From: Actinomycetota bacterium | GTDB taxonomy: Bacteria; Actinomycetota; Actinomycetes; Streptosporangiales; Streptosporangiaceae | Direction: 5' to 3' | Length of the DNA stretch: 64,000 bases | Assembly (NCBI GenBank): GCA_003168255.1 | Contig: PMSU01000140.1 | Coordinates: 2,139-66,138 of the forward strand | Shown: piece after piece, positions 25,730 to 33,683 of the stretch | Layout: every line of letters begins with the position of its first letter | Numbering within the stretch: the first letter of the stretch is position 1 | The notes under the pieces: model-generated | Told to the model about the DNA's origin: nothing | The model's database searches: none | What the model saw: the letters and a program-made list of their open reading frames with translations, nothing else | Translations under genes and position numbers: made by a program

Positions 25730-26365
25730 GTGGATAAAGGGATCGACGAGGTTCGCGCGAGAACGAAACTCGCCCACGACGTGATCGCGGCGATGGGCGA
25801 AGAAGAACTATCAGTGAGGGTCGTGGAGCATGAGGAGGGGCTATACGGCAGCCATCCGTTTACTCAGGCTCGGGTCGCAATAGTCGAGGCGATCGCGATC
25901 TTGGCGCAACGGGAGGAAATCGCAGAGATCACGGGACCTGTCGGGCCGCGGCTCGTGGCCTCTGAAATGCATCCGATCATCTGGGGCTCTGCCGCCAAGC
26001 TCTGGGATGACGGCCATGTCCGACCAGCCGTCCAGACTGCCGCGACTGCGCTCGAAGGGCTTCTGCAGGGCATTGCCGGCCCCGGCGTGTCCGGTGAGAA
26101 CCTCGCCGTCCTGTTCTCCCCCGGTGACCCCGCACCGGGATCGCCGCGCCTCCGGATTCGCGGCCTCGACCCGGCGTCGAAGACGTGGAGATCGGCACAT
26201 GAGGGTGCCGCTGCGCTAGTCAGGGGCGCGTTCATGGGCGTCCGGAATCTGGTATCTCACCCCGGCTGGTCCGATCCGAAGCCCGCCGAGGCTCTTGAGA
26301 TGCTGGCCATCCTGAGCTACGTAGCGCGTCTCATCGACCGATCTGATGTGGTGCAGTCTTCCTGA
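25730..26365 (+). CDS. TIGR02391 (Ymh-like) family protein, second copy
   Basis: 211 residues from GTG 25730. The C-terminal 130 residues follow the TIGR02391 pattern: MHPIIWGSAAKLWDDGHVRPAVQTAATALEGLLQ, split here by family-typical spacing, then GVRNLVSHPGW with the Rx4H signature, then EMLAILSYVARLID. The N-terminal 90 residues are an acidic helical domain. It shares family but little sequence with the gene at 14258. It is divergent from the DUF4192 gene and lies beside leader copy 1. Confidence 0.7.
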   Translation: MDKGIDEVRARTKLAHDVIAAMGEEELSVRVVEHEEGLYGSHPFTQARVAIVEAIAILAQREEIAEITGPVGPRLVASEMHPIIWGSAAKLWDDGHVRPAVQTAATALEGLLQGIAGPGVSGENLAVLFSPGDPAPGSPRLRIRGLDPASKTWRSAHEGAAALVRGAFMGVRNLVSHPGWSDPKPAEALEMLAILSYVARLIDRSDVVQSS

Positions 26366-26582
26366 CCACCCTGTCTTACCTTCGACGAGGACCGACAATC
26401 ATCGCGGTCCTCATGGAGAGGAAGAGCGCCGCCCGACCGACAAGTGCCTTGGCGCGGACCGAAATCTTCAGTGAATCCCTACATTGCTGTGCAAGAGTCC
26501 GGTGAGGATGCCGGTGCGACCACCTCTATGCCGATGGCCCCGGGCTGCTGGCTGCTGCGGGCGCCGTCCTCCGGCGCGTGTG

Positions 26583-27369
26583 TTACGGCCCGGTGGTGAT
26601 CTGGCGCCGGTCACTGCCCACGGCGCGGTCACCGAGATCGGCTCGGCCGCCGTCGGCGTGGCCCTGGCGCAGCGCCCCGGAGTGCCGGACCGGCAGCGGG
26701 CGCGGCGCCTTACCGAGCTTGGGGAACTGGCAGGTGTACTCGGCCTGGATGCGGGTGGCGTCGTCCGCCAGCACCAGGGCGGTACTCGTCCCGCTGCTGG
26801 TCGTTTCATCGGCGATGCCGGTGCGGGTGCGCTCGATCTGATCGGCGACGCCGAAACCGTAACCACGCAGGTAGTCACGGTAGAACGCAGTGGTCAGCGA
26901 GCGCCGCTCGGCCGGGCGTTCCCCAGGACGCGGCGGCCCGCAGTCCCTGGCCGTAAGCGCGGGTGGCGGCGCGGGCGGCCATGTGCATCTGCATCTCGAT
27001 CGAGGGCAGCAGGACCCGCGGCGCGGCCAGCGTGGACTCGGTGCCGATGATGCCGAGGGTGCGCGGGTGGTTGCTGGCGTCGTTGCCGAAAGTGACGGCC
27101 TGGCAGCGGTAGGCGCGAGTGATGGTGAGCAGGGCGGCGGTGCGGGCCTTGCCGTGGCCGCCGGTGCCTGCGACGGTGTAGTCCAGGCGGCCGGCCGGCT
27201 CGGGGGGCTTGCCGGTGTCGGCGCGCACCGGGGCCTCGGTGATGGCGTGGCGCATCATCAGCTCGGCGGCTTTGGTGGCGGCGGCCTGGGCTTCGGCGGG
27301 TGGGGTGTCGGGGTGCTCGGCCCGGGTGAGCAGGGCCTTGACACGGGCGGTGATCTTGTCGCTGGTCAT
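26583..27369 (-). pseudogene. Frameshifted DUF2786 gene
   Basis: The N-terminal 164 codons from ATG 27369 are a clear DUF2786 protein (KITARVKALLTRAEHPDTPP, then AAATKAAELMMRHAITEAPV). They run to an abrupt stop at 26875 (ADHCVLP). In the frame shifted by one base, coding resumes without loss: LTTAFYRDYLRGYGFGVADQ, then ALVLADDATRIQAEYTCQFPKL, to a stop at 26583. The switch falls in 26895-26915. Both halves together give the normal family layout of an N-terminal DUF2786 helix pair and a C-terminal helical region. It is either a decayed gene or an assembly error of one base. Confidence 0.72.
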
Positions 27370-27475
27370 GTCAGGGTTCTCCGTTTCGCTGGGTGTCGTG
27401 TGCGGGCCGGGATCCTGGGGGTGTGCCGTCCCCGGGATCCCGGGTCATGCGGTTGGCGTGCTCGATGCCGCGTGA

Positions 27476-27937
27476 TCAGGCGAGCATGCCGGTGCTGTGT
27501 CCCGGTCGCAGTTCCTCATCGGCGGCGGCCATGGCTTCCTGCGCGGAGGGGAAGGAACCGGGGGATAGCCGGGTGGTGTGCCGTCCGGTGGCCGTTCCGG
27601 CGGCACGCCAGGTCCACCGCCAGTGCCGGCGGGTCCGCCCGGGGGTCACCAGGGCGTAAGAGCCATCGGGCAGCAGAAGGCTGTAGCTCGACCACGGCCG
27701 GTACCCATCGCCGCCGGGGTGGCGCGCCTCGGCCCACTGCTGATGGGCGGCGGGGATTTCGCTGGCGAGCAGCCGGCGCAGGTAGAACCCGCGCTCCGTG
27801 ATCGACAGCAGGTCCAGTCGCCGTTCCACGGCAGCACGGGCCTGCGGGTGAGTTTCACCCTCGACGTAGGCGATGGTGCGCTGGTGGCGGTCCATCACGC
27901 GCCAGGTGTCCGCCGGTCGGTCAGGGGTCCCGGTCAC
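27476..27937 (-). CDS. Hypothetical protein
   Basis: 153 residues, no family recognised. The start reads TWRVMDRHQRTIAYVEGETHPQARAAVERR, suggesting a short beta-hairpin and helix. The middle contains an aromatic-rich block SYSLLLPDGSYALVTPGRTRRHWRWTW, split here only to show its character. GTG 27937 overlaps the stop of the upstream 143-residue gene (GTGA), so the two form a coupled pair under leader copy 2. Confidence 0.6.
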   Translation of the reverse strand: MTGTPDRPADTWRVMDRHQRTIAYVEGETHPQARAAVERRLDLLSITERGFYLRRLLASEIPAAHQQWAEARHPGGDGYRPWSSYSLLLPDGSYALVTPGRTRRHWRWTWRAAGTATGRHTTRLSPGSFPSAQEAMAAADEELRPGHSTGMLA

Positions 27938-28365
27938 TGTGCTGCCTCCTGCCCGGCAGCCCCAGGCCCACAGGCCCCGCGCGGGCCGCCGGCTTCTGGC
28001 AGGGGGTGGGTGCCGTGGTCATGGGTGCGCACCGGGGTGAAGGTGCCCGTGAGCGGGCGGAAGCCGAAACGTTCGACGGTCAGCGGCGCCTCGCCCACCA
28101 CAACCAGATCTCCGGTGCTGACTGAGCGCAAAAGCCGCGACCTGTATTGCCGGGCGAGTTCGACGGCCTCGGCGTCGCCGGGAGCGTCGTTGAACATGGA
28201 AAAGGCATGTTCTGCGATTTCCTCGGCCGTCCGGCCGGCGGATTCGGTTTCGTAAGCGAACACTTTTACCATGGGGTCACCCGGGGTAAATCCGCCGAAT
28301 CCGGTGTGGCGGCCTTCCCCGTCTCTTGCGACATTGTGCCAGATGGTGATCGTCAGTCTGGTCAT
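27934..28365 (-). CDS. Hypothetical protein, first gene after leader copy 2
   Basis: 143 residues beginning MTRLTITIWHNVARD; no known family. A compact alpha/beta domain of about 110 residues (FTPGDPMVKVFAYETESAG, then AEEIAEHAFSMFNDAPGDAE) is followed by a Gly/Pro-rich tail. AAAGGAAA lies 8 bases before ATG 28365. The gene has a truncated homologous copy at 24226-24356. It is the first gene of a two-gene leftward operon whose promoter region is leader copy 2. Confidence 0.65.
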   Translation of the reverse strand: MTRLTITIWHNVARDGEGRHTGFGGFTPGDPMVKVFAYETESAGRTAEEIAEHAFSMFNDAPGDAEAVELARQYRSRLLRSVSTGDLVVVGEAPLTVERFGFRPLTGTFTPVRTHDHGTHPLPEAGGPRGACGPGAAGQEAAQ

Positions 28366-28375
28366 GACCAGAATT

Positions 28376-28452
28376 TCCTTTCGTACCGGGTTCGTGTGTG
28401 GTGCCGGTGGGGATGTGCCGTCCCTTACATCGACATATATATAGTACCACTT
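28376..28452 (-). repeat. Duplicated promoter/leader, copy 2
   Basis: This near-identical partner of 25583-25660 has a one-base gap and four substitutions. It holds the same GGGACGGCACAT block and TATATATATGTCGA element at the same distance from the start codon. A CTGATGAC sequence follows both copies a few bases further on. Confidence 0.75.
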
Positions 28453-28499
28453 ATGTAAGTCTGATGACTAGTGTTTCCGAAAATTTCCGGTCACAGTAA

Positions 28500-29012
28500 A
28501 TGCGGGTCGCTTCCTCAATGAAAGCGGCCAATTGGGCGCGGTCGTTCTATCCGACCTGGCTGGGTGCGCGGTACCCGATCCGGCCCTTGCCGATGCCGAT
28601 CGGGCCTTGGCGTGAACTCTGGGAAGGGGGGAGTGACCCAGGTCGTCAGAGTTGGCCACCGGGACCGGAGTGCTTCAGGCTCCATCGGCAGAACGACGTC
28701 AGCATCCTCATCGGCGGGGAGCTGTCCTGGCCGTCGCGCCGAGACCATCCTGCTGTCGGTGTCATCAACGACGAAGCCGTGCTCGCCCGCCACCTCGGGT
28801 GCAAACAGGGCCAGGACCTGCGCCTAGTGAGGCCACTTGATGATGACTTGCGGGCAGGGAATGACGCCAGGTGTCATTTACTGTCATTATTTACTTTCGG
28901 CTGCCAGCTGATGACGAATATGGTTTATGCATCCATGGCGCGAGAGTCAGCTTGCGGATTTCCGGGTAATGTGTGGGCTGACGGCCATTGGCCGGAAGCA
29001 AGATATAAATAG
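28500..29012 (+). CDS. Possible hypothetical protein
   Basis: An open frame of 170 codons between leader copy 2 and the transfer origin candidate. The middle (LHRQNDVSILIGGELSWP, then HPAVGVINDEAVLARHLG) has plausible protein character and GC-rich third positions. The first 30 and last 45 codons do not, and no ribosome site is evident. It could be a decayed gene or a shadow. No family recognised. Confidence 0.3.
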   Translation: MRVASSMKAANWARSFYPTWLGARYPIRPLPMPIGPWRELWEGGSDPGRQSWPPGPECFRLHRQNDVSILIGGELSWPSRRDHPAVGVINDEAVLARHLGCKQGQDLRLVRPLDDDLRAGNDARCHLLSLFTFGCQLMTNMVYASMARESACGFPGNVWADGHWPEARYK

Positions 29013-29020
29013 CGTAACAC

Positions 29021-29078
29021 TATCTCCTGACCCGGCGGGGTCAGGAGATAGCACAGTCGGCGCGGGCGCACGCCGACT
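29021..29078. other. Candidate origin of transfer (oriT)
   Basis: Two inverted repeats stand side by side. The first has 13-bp perfect arms (29021-29033 with 29038-29050, starting TATCTCCTGACCC) and a 4-base centre. The second has 8-bp arms AGTCGGCG/CGCCGACT (29055-29062 with 29071-29078). They lie about 70 bases upstream of the MobC-like gene and relaxase, the usual place of oriT. The flanking 28870-29020 is unusually AT-rich for this window. The nic site cannot be identified by eye. A terminator function for the first hairpin is the alternative. Confidence 0.5.
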
Positions 29079-29150
29079 TGCCACCCCATGAGGGGGGCGA
29101 AATGCGGTTCACACTCCAGTTGCGTGAGTGCCAGAGGAAGGGAGGCCGTG

Positions 29151-29588
29151 ATGGGGGGGACAACTCAAGTGCTCGGCGATGGAGAGCTGCCAGTGGCAGA
29201 TAGTACGCGCCGTCGCCGCCCGCGCAACGGAGAACACCCGCACTGCAAGCGGGTGGCGATCTCGGTCGATTCTGATGAGTACGGCGAGCTGGAATCGGCT
29301 GCGGCGAGAGCGGGTGTGACGGTCTCGGCCTACGTGGCCGATGCGGCACTACGGTCGGTTCGCGGAGCAACAGTGCCGTTGAGCCTGCCGTTGCGGGATG
29401 TGCTTGCGGACTTGGTCCAGGCCACTGCTCAAGTGCAGAAGGTGGGGGTAAACCTGAACCAGGCCGTGGCGAAGCTGAATGCCACTGGCCAGCGGTCAGG
29501 TGACCTGCTCCCCTATGCCAGTCTCGCGGCGCGGGTCATTACCCGGCTAGATGAAGCGGCGGCGAAAGTAAGTAAGCGCCTGCCGTGA
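29151..29588 (+). CDS. MobC-like relaxosome accessory protein
   Basis: 145 residues. A basic N-terminus (TRRRRPRNGEHPHCKRVAISVDSDEYGELESAA, split by a turn) leads into a ribbon-helix-helix-like segment. The C-terminal region contains VQKVGVNLNQAVAKLNATGQ, the signature (GxNLNQxxxxLN) of bacterial mobilisation protein MobC. It should bind oriT and help the relaxase open the DNA. ATG 29151 follows GGAAGGGAGG at 5 bases; longer starts upstream lie in the oriT region. The stop overlaps the relaxase start (coordinates 29585-29588), so the two are coupled. Confidence 0.8.
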   Translation: MGGTTQVLGDGELPVADSTRRRRPRNGEHPHCKRVAISVDSDEYGELESAAARAGVTVSAYVADAALRSVRGATVPLSLPLRDVLADLVQATAQVQKVGVNLNQAVAKLNATGQRSGDLLPYASLAARVITRLDEAAAKVSKRLP

Positions 29589-31438
29589 TTGATGTCATCA
29601 AGCGTGGGAGGAATGTCGCTGGGCTCTTGTACTACCTATACGGCCCGGGTAAGGCGAATGAGCATACTGACCCGCACCTGGTGGCAGGCTGGCGTGACGT
29701 CCCTGCTCTGGAGCCAGCTATCCGCCCGGACGGGAAACGGGATTTCCGGAAGCTGGCCGGGCTGCTGAACGCCCCGGTCGATGCGCTCGGCCCGAGGGCA
29801 GATGTGAAGCCGGTATGGCATTGCATTCTTAGTGCCGCGCCTGCGGACCGTCTTCTTTCTGACGGTGAATGGCAGGACATCGCTGATGAGTTCATGCACC
29901 GGATGGGGCTGGCCCGCCGCGACGATGAATCTGGCGTACGGTGGGTCACCGTCCGGCATGGACTGTCAGCCGGTGGGATAGACCACGTTCATATTGTCGC
30001 CACACTGGCCCGCCAGGACGGGCGCAGGCCCTGGCTCCGTGATGACTATCTCCGGGCACGTGAGGCATGCCTGGCGATCGAGCAGCAGTACGGCTTGCAG
30101 TCCACCGCACCGGCCGACCGGACCGCCGCCAAGAGGCCTACCCGGGCCGAGAACGAGCGAGCGCAGCGTCTCGGCCGGACCGAGGCCCCACGGATCACGC
30201 TGCGGCGGCATGTCCAGGAGGCAGCGGCAGCAGGGGCCTGCGAGCAGGAGTTCTTTACCCGGCTGGAACGCGCCGGGATCCTGGTCCGTAAGCGGATCTC
30301 CGACCGCGATCCCGGGCAGGTCACCGGCTATGCGGTCGGTCTTCCGGACGACATGGCCCGTTGCGGCGGCCCCGTCTGGTACAGCGGGGGGCGGCTGGCC
30401 GCAGACCTCACCTTGCCCAAGCTGCGCCGCCGCTGGGAGCATTCCGGGAACGCGGAACACTCCGGAACGCGGCCGGAACAAGGGCTGTCCGCCCGCTCTG
30501 TGCGTGCCATGCTGCGGAGCACGGCGTTCTCCGCAGCGGAGCAGTCGCAGGATGAACCGGGGTTCTTCGCCCGGCTGGAACAGGCCGGGATCCTGGTCCG
30601 CAAGCGGTTCTCCGACCTTGACCCCGAGCAGGTCACTGGCTACTCGGTCACGCTGCCCGGCCACGTCGATGCACAAGGCCAGACCGTGTGGTACGGCGGC
30701 GGACGGCTAGCCGCGGATCTGACGCTCCCCAGCTTGCGCCGCCGCTGGAACGCCCCACCCGACGGCCGTGCGGCGCCGGTCAACCCTGAGGAGCGCCGGG
30801 CGATCTGGGATGACGTGGCCCAGGCTGCCAATCGTGCAGCGGAGCAGATTCGCGGCTGCGCCGGGGCAGAGCCCGCCGCCGCAGCCGACACGGCGTGGGC
30901 TGCGGCTGACGCGCTGCGCACCGCCGCGCGCGTCCTGGGCGGCGGATCCGCCGGCGTGCTGCTGGGCAAGGCCGCCGATCAGTACGACCGAGCGGCCCGC
31001 GAGTCCCATGGCCGGATTCCGCAGTCATGCTTCGCTGGAGCGGATCTGCGCAGAGCCGCCCGACTGCTTGCCGTCCTGGGCGCGGGTGGCGGCAACATGA
31101 CCCTGACTGCTATCAGCCTCATCACCAGCCTCGCCGCACTCGCCGCCGAAGTCGCCAGGCTGCGCGACATTCAGCAGCGGACTGCCCAGGCAGCTGCAGC
31201 GCGTGCTGCAGCGGCTGAACTGCGCGAGGCCGCCCGACGTGCCCGGGAGCCAGTGGCAGTGGAAACTAGGGTTGCGCAGCCTGGCCAGGCAGCACCAGCC
31301 TCGGCGGCACGCCTGGCCCAAGCGGACTTCCCCCTCCCCCCACGTCACGCAGCCAAGCCCAGCCCGCACCGACCTGGGCCTGCCCCTCCGCCCGGATCCA
31401 GCCGTCGGCCACCCCGCGCTCCAGGTCCGAGGCGATGA
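29585..31438 (+). CDS. Relaxase/mobilisation nuclease with duplicated central module
   Basis: 617 residues. The N-terminal 160 residues are a relaxase domain. Tyr16, Tyr17 and Tyr19 (LLYYLYGPGKANEH) are candidates for the nicking tyrosine, His79 lies in VWHCILSAAP, and GGIDHVHIVATL gives the HUH pair His134/His136. It would nick oriT and stay covalently on the 5' end during transfer. Residues 223-284 and 327-388 are two copies of one module (FFxRLExAGILVRKRxSDxDP, ending GGGRLAADLTLPxLRRRW). A helical Ala-rich region and a Pro/Arg-rich tail follow. No helicase domain is present, so unwinding would come from another protein. Confidence 0.85.
   Translation: MIDVIKRGRNVAGLLYYLYGPGKANEHTDPHLVAGWRDVPALEPAIRPDGKRDFRKLAGLLNAPVDALGPRADVKPVWHCILSAAPADRLLSDGEWQDIADEFMHRMGLARRDDESGVRWVTVRHGLSAGGIDHVHIVATLARQDGRRPWLRDDYLRAREACLAIEQQYGLQSTAPADRTAAKRPTRAENERAQRLGRTEAPRITLRRHVQEAAAAGACEQEFFTRLERAGILVRKRISDRDPGQVTGYAVGLPDDMARCGGPVWYSGGRLAADLTLPKLRRRWEHSGNAEHSGTRPEQGLSARSVRAMLRSTAFSAAEQSQDEPGFFARLEQAGILVRKRFSDLDPEQVTGYSVTLPGHVDAQGQTVWYGGGRLAADLTLPSLRRRWNAPPDGRAAPVNPEERRAIWDDVAQAANRAAEQIRGCAGAEPAAAADTAWAAADALRTAARVLGGGSAGVLLGKAADQYDRAARESHGRIPQSCFAGADLRRAARLLAVLGAGGGNMTLTAISLITSLAALAAEVARLRDIQQRTAQAAAARAAAAELREAARRAREPVAVETRVAQPGQAAPASAARLAQADFPLPPRHAAKPSPHRPGPAPPPGSSRRPPRAPGPRR
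30251..30748 (+). repeat. Internal duplication in the relaxase gene
   Basis: Bases 30251-30437 and 30563-30748 are direct repeats offset by 312 bases, high in identity at protein level and clearly alike in DNA. The spacer between them encodes a hydrophilic linker (RRWEHSGNAEHSGTRPEQGL). Differences are mostly at third positions, suggesting selection after duplication. Confidence 0.8.
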
Positions 31439-31477
31439 CAGGGTCCTGACACCCATAAAGATTCAGGACGAGCGGGC

Positions 31478-32353
31478 CTAGTGGTCAACCCGTGCTCGCA
31501 GGTGCTGGTGGCGGGAAGTAAGGTCGCGGTGCCGCTTGTACGCAGCCTGCCGAGTCCCGGCGGCGAGTGCGATCGATATTTGCGCCCATGTACCCCCAGC
31601 GCAGCGGGCGGCATCAAGCAGGTCGAGTTCGGCGCGTTCCAGCTTTTTCATCTCCTCCCGGAGCACGGTGAGCCCGGCGCAAGCAGTCTTAGAAACAGGC
31701 GCGGGATCCGCGCGGACAGCGGCCAGCGCCGAAGAGGCATCCATCAACGTGCCGCGCTCGACCCAGTTCTGCCTGACCTGCCCGCTCGCATAGGCGGCCG
31801 TCAGTACGGCCAGCGCCGCATCCAGGCTGTTCAGTGCCATGCCCGCACCATCTGGCGTGCTGTCCAGCGGGGCAAGGAGCCAGCCAATGCCACCTTGCCG
31901 ACAGATCAGCTCGGCGATCGAATTGGCGTCGACCCACCGGGTGTCCGGCTGAGCAGCAGTTTCGGCCGCGAGCCGTCCAGCCAGCGCGGCTTCGGTGTCG
32001 TCGGCAGGCCGTTCAGGGTAGTCGGTCTGCTCGCCAGCGAGTTCGATTGCTCTCGCCACGGCGGCGGGGCGACCCGATAGCGGAAGCTGCCCAGCGCGGC
32101 CCAGACGGACAGCCTGTACCGGCATCGCGTCGTCTTGGACTAGCCGACACAGACGGATCGCATCCGGGTCCAGTCCCAGCCGTGGCGCCCGGGTAGCAAC
32201 CGTTCCTCGCATGGTGACCGGGCCATTGCTCCAACTGACCATCCAAGCGCGGCCGTCATAACTGGTTTCGGTGACCACCCCCCATTCGGCTTGCAACTCG
32301 GCTGCCAGAGCGTGCATCTGCTTCGCGCGACCTTTGGCCGCTGCTGGTGCCAT
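31478..32353 (-). CDS. Hypothetical protein with C-terminal HTH
   Basis: 291 residues. The C-terminus LDAARCAGGTWAQISIALA, then GTRQAAYKRHRDLTSRH, has the spacing of a sigma-region-4-like or ParB-like helix-turn-helix (WAQIS helix, turn, RQAAYKRH recognition helix). The N-terminal 60 residues read as a beta domain (VTETSYDGRAWMVSWSNGPV), and the middle is helical. The promoter side faces a region with two GTxAAC-N5-GTTCAC palindromes, which makes an autoregulatory DNA-binding protein likely. Convergent with the relaxase gene. Confidence 0.6.
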   Translation of the reverse strand: MAPAAAKGRAKQMHALAAELQAEWGVVTETSYDGRAWMVSWSNGPVTMRGTVATRAPRLGLDPDAIRLCRLVQDDAMPVQAVRLGRAGQLPLSGRPAAVARAIELAGEQTDYPERPADDTEAALAGRLAAETAAQPDTRWVDANSIAELICRQGGIGWLLAPLDSTPDGAGMALNSLDAALAVLTAAYASGQVRQNWVERGTLMDASSALAAVRADPAPVSKTACAGLTVLREEMKKLERAELDLLDAARCAGGTWAQISIALAAGTRQAAYKRHRDLTSRHQHLRARVDH

Positions 32354-32382
32354 CGGGTCTCTACCACGCCGCCCTGAGTTAG

Positions 32383-32457
32383 GTGAACTATTGGTTCACG
32401 TCAAGTGAGGGTTTCATGATGGCTGCGGGCTTGGCCTGGCGTCAACCATTGGTTCAC
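32383..32457. promoter_or_regulatory. Pair of GTGAAC-N5-GTTCAC operator-like palindromes
   Basis: Site 1 (32383-32399) is GTGAAC TATTG GTTCAC, a perfect inverted repeat. Site 2 (32441-32457) is GTCAAC CATTG GTTCAC with one arm mismatch. They share ATTGGTTCAC and lie 58 bases apart. They sit between the HTH gene (minus) and the gene at 32651 (plus). A partial copy, TTCAACTATTGGCG, occurs near 32584. They look like binding sites of a dimeric regulator. Confidence 0.6.
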
Positions 32458-32650
32458 ATCATCTTCGCAGGAGGGGAGTGATGCGGGGGGGCCATGCCAT
32501 GAGCAGGCGCTGACCAGCTCAGCGGGGGAAGGGGATGCCGGTCCCATATTCAACTAGGCATACCCGTGCACAGGAGATGCCCCTTCAACTATTGGCGCTG
32601 TTGTGGCATAGTTAACCTCGCTACATTCTGGACTTCGCGGATAGTAGGGG

Positions 32651-33187
32651 ATGGTCATGGCGGTCCGGATCAGGCTCGGCGACTACCAGAGCGTCCAGGG
32701 CGACCCGCTGGGTCGGGACTGGGTCGGCTGCTTCCCGCGGATGACTGAGGCGGAGGCATGGCAAGCCGGCCGGGGCGTGTGGAAGATGAACCGGGCCAGG
32801 GCCGCCGCTGAGCGGTTCTGCCTCATCACCGGCAAGAACCGGGTGCTGGCCGTCGCGGAAATCTCCGGCGCCGTCAAGTACCAGGACCGCATCGCGCTGC
32901 AAGGAGAGCTGCTGGTCGCTGGCCACCCGCTGTACGACGCCTACGCCGGCCAGGCCGATCCGCTGGCCAACACCTCGCAGAACTCTGTCACCTACGGGGA
33001 CCTGCCCGAAGAAGCCGCGCTGTGCATCCGTCCCTGCGCGTGCGGCTGCGGGGAAACCACCCGTCGCTACTTCGCACCCGGCCATGAGATGAAGGCCATC
33101 CAGGCGCGCGTCCGGCAGCACTTCGGCGGGTCAGCGCTCGCCTTCATCCAGTGGATCGACCAGACGTTGCAGAACGCCACGAGCTGA
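32651..33187 (+). CDS. Hypothetical protein with CxCGC zinc-knuckle motif
   Basis: 178 residues starting at ATG 32651 or 32657. The first 100 residues form an alpha/beta domain with YQSVQGDPLGRDWVGCFP and RFCLITGKNRVLAVAEISG. Near the C-terminus is PCACGCGETTRRYFAPGHEMK, a Cys-rich knuckle followed by a His in a pattern seen in small actinobacterial and phage DNA-associated proteins. No enzymatic function can be assigned. It is downstream of the double palindrome. Confidence 0.6.
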   Translation: MVMAVRIRLGDYQSVQGDPLGRDWVGCFPRMTEAEAWQAGRGVWKMNRARAAAERFCLITGKNRVLAVAEISGAVKYQDRIALQGELLVAGHPLYDAYAGQADPLANTSQNSVTYGDLPEEAALCIRPCACGCGETTRRYFAPGHEMKAIQARVRQHFGGSALAFIQWIDQTLQNATS

Positions 33188-33377
33188 CGGCACCGGACAG
33201 GCTGCGGGTCGCGGTCATGCGTCGTGGGCAGTTGGTCCGTGTACAACCCGTTATCGCCGCAGGTCAGATCGGCTAAGGGTGTTGCGAAAGGGAGAGCAAC
33301 GCGGGACTATGGGTGAAAGGAGAGTTACGTCAAGTAGGCATCATCCGTAACGCGGTGACGGCTCGGGGAGGGGAAGT

Positions 33378-33671
33378 ATGCAGGCGCTGGCCAACAGCTA
33401 CTGGTTCTGGCTCCTCTTGTTCGCGGGCCTAGCCGTGGTGTACTTCCTGCCGACACTGATTGGGCTCATCCGTGGAGTGGATCAACTTGCGTTCGTGGTC
33501 GTGCTCAACACAGTCGGCGGTGTGACGGGGGTCGGCTGGCTCGGAGCGTTGGTCTTGGCGTTCGGGCCGAAACGGCGACTGCCTGAACCAGTCTGGCTGA
33601 CGGGTCCGGAACCTGAGTACTATCCGGTCCCGGGTATCAGCCAGCCATCGAACGCACTCTCCTACTACTAG
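33378..33671 (+). CDS. Small membrane protein with two transmembrane segments
   Basis: 97 residues. Residues 8-32 (SYWFWLLLFAGLAVVYFLPTL) and 40-65 (LAFVVVLNTVGGVTGVGWLG) are transmembrane helices, and a short Pro-rich tail follows. The layout FLPTLIGLIRGxxQLAFVVVLNxxxGxTxxGWLGAL matches superinfection-immunity/Imm-like small membrane proteins that start with a YFLPT helix. The ribosome site GGGAGGGG lies 4 bases before ATG. Immunity function is tentative. Confidence 0.6.
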   Translation: MQALANSYWFWLLLFAGLAVVYFLPTLIGLIRGVDQLAFVVVLNTVGGVTGVGWLGALVLAFGPKRRLPEPVWLTGPEPEYYPVPGISQPSNALSYY

Positions 33672-33683
33672 AGGCCGAGAGCT

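Noticed and set aside
26468-26878. 136-codon minus-strand open frame beside the DUF2786 remnant
   Set aside because: Pro/Ser/Arg shadow; the adjacent frame holds the real C-terminal half of the DUF2786 protein.
29041-29370. 109-codon minus-strand open frame over oriT and mobC start
   Set aside because: Pro/Arg/Ser shadow of the MobC gene; no ribosome site.
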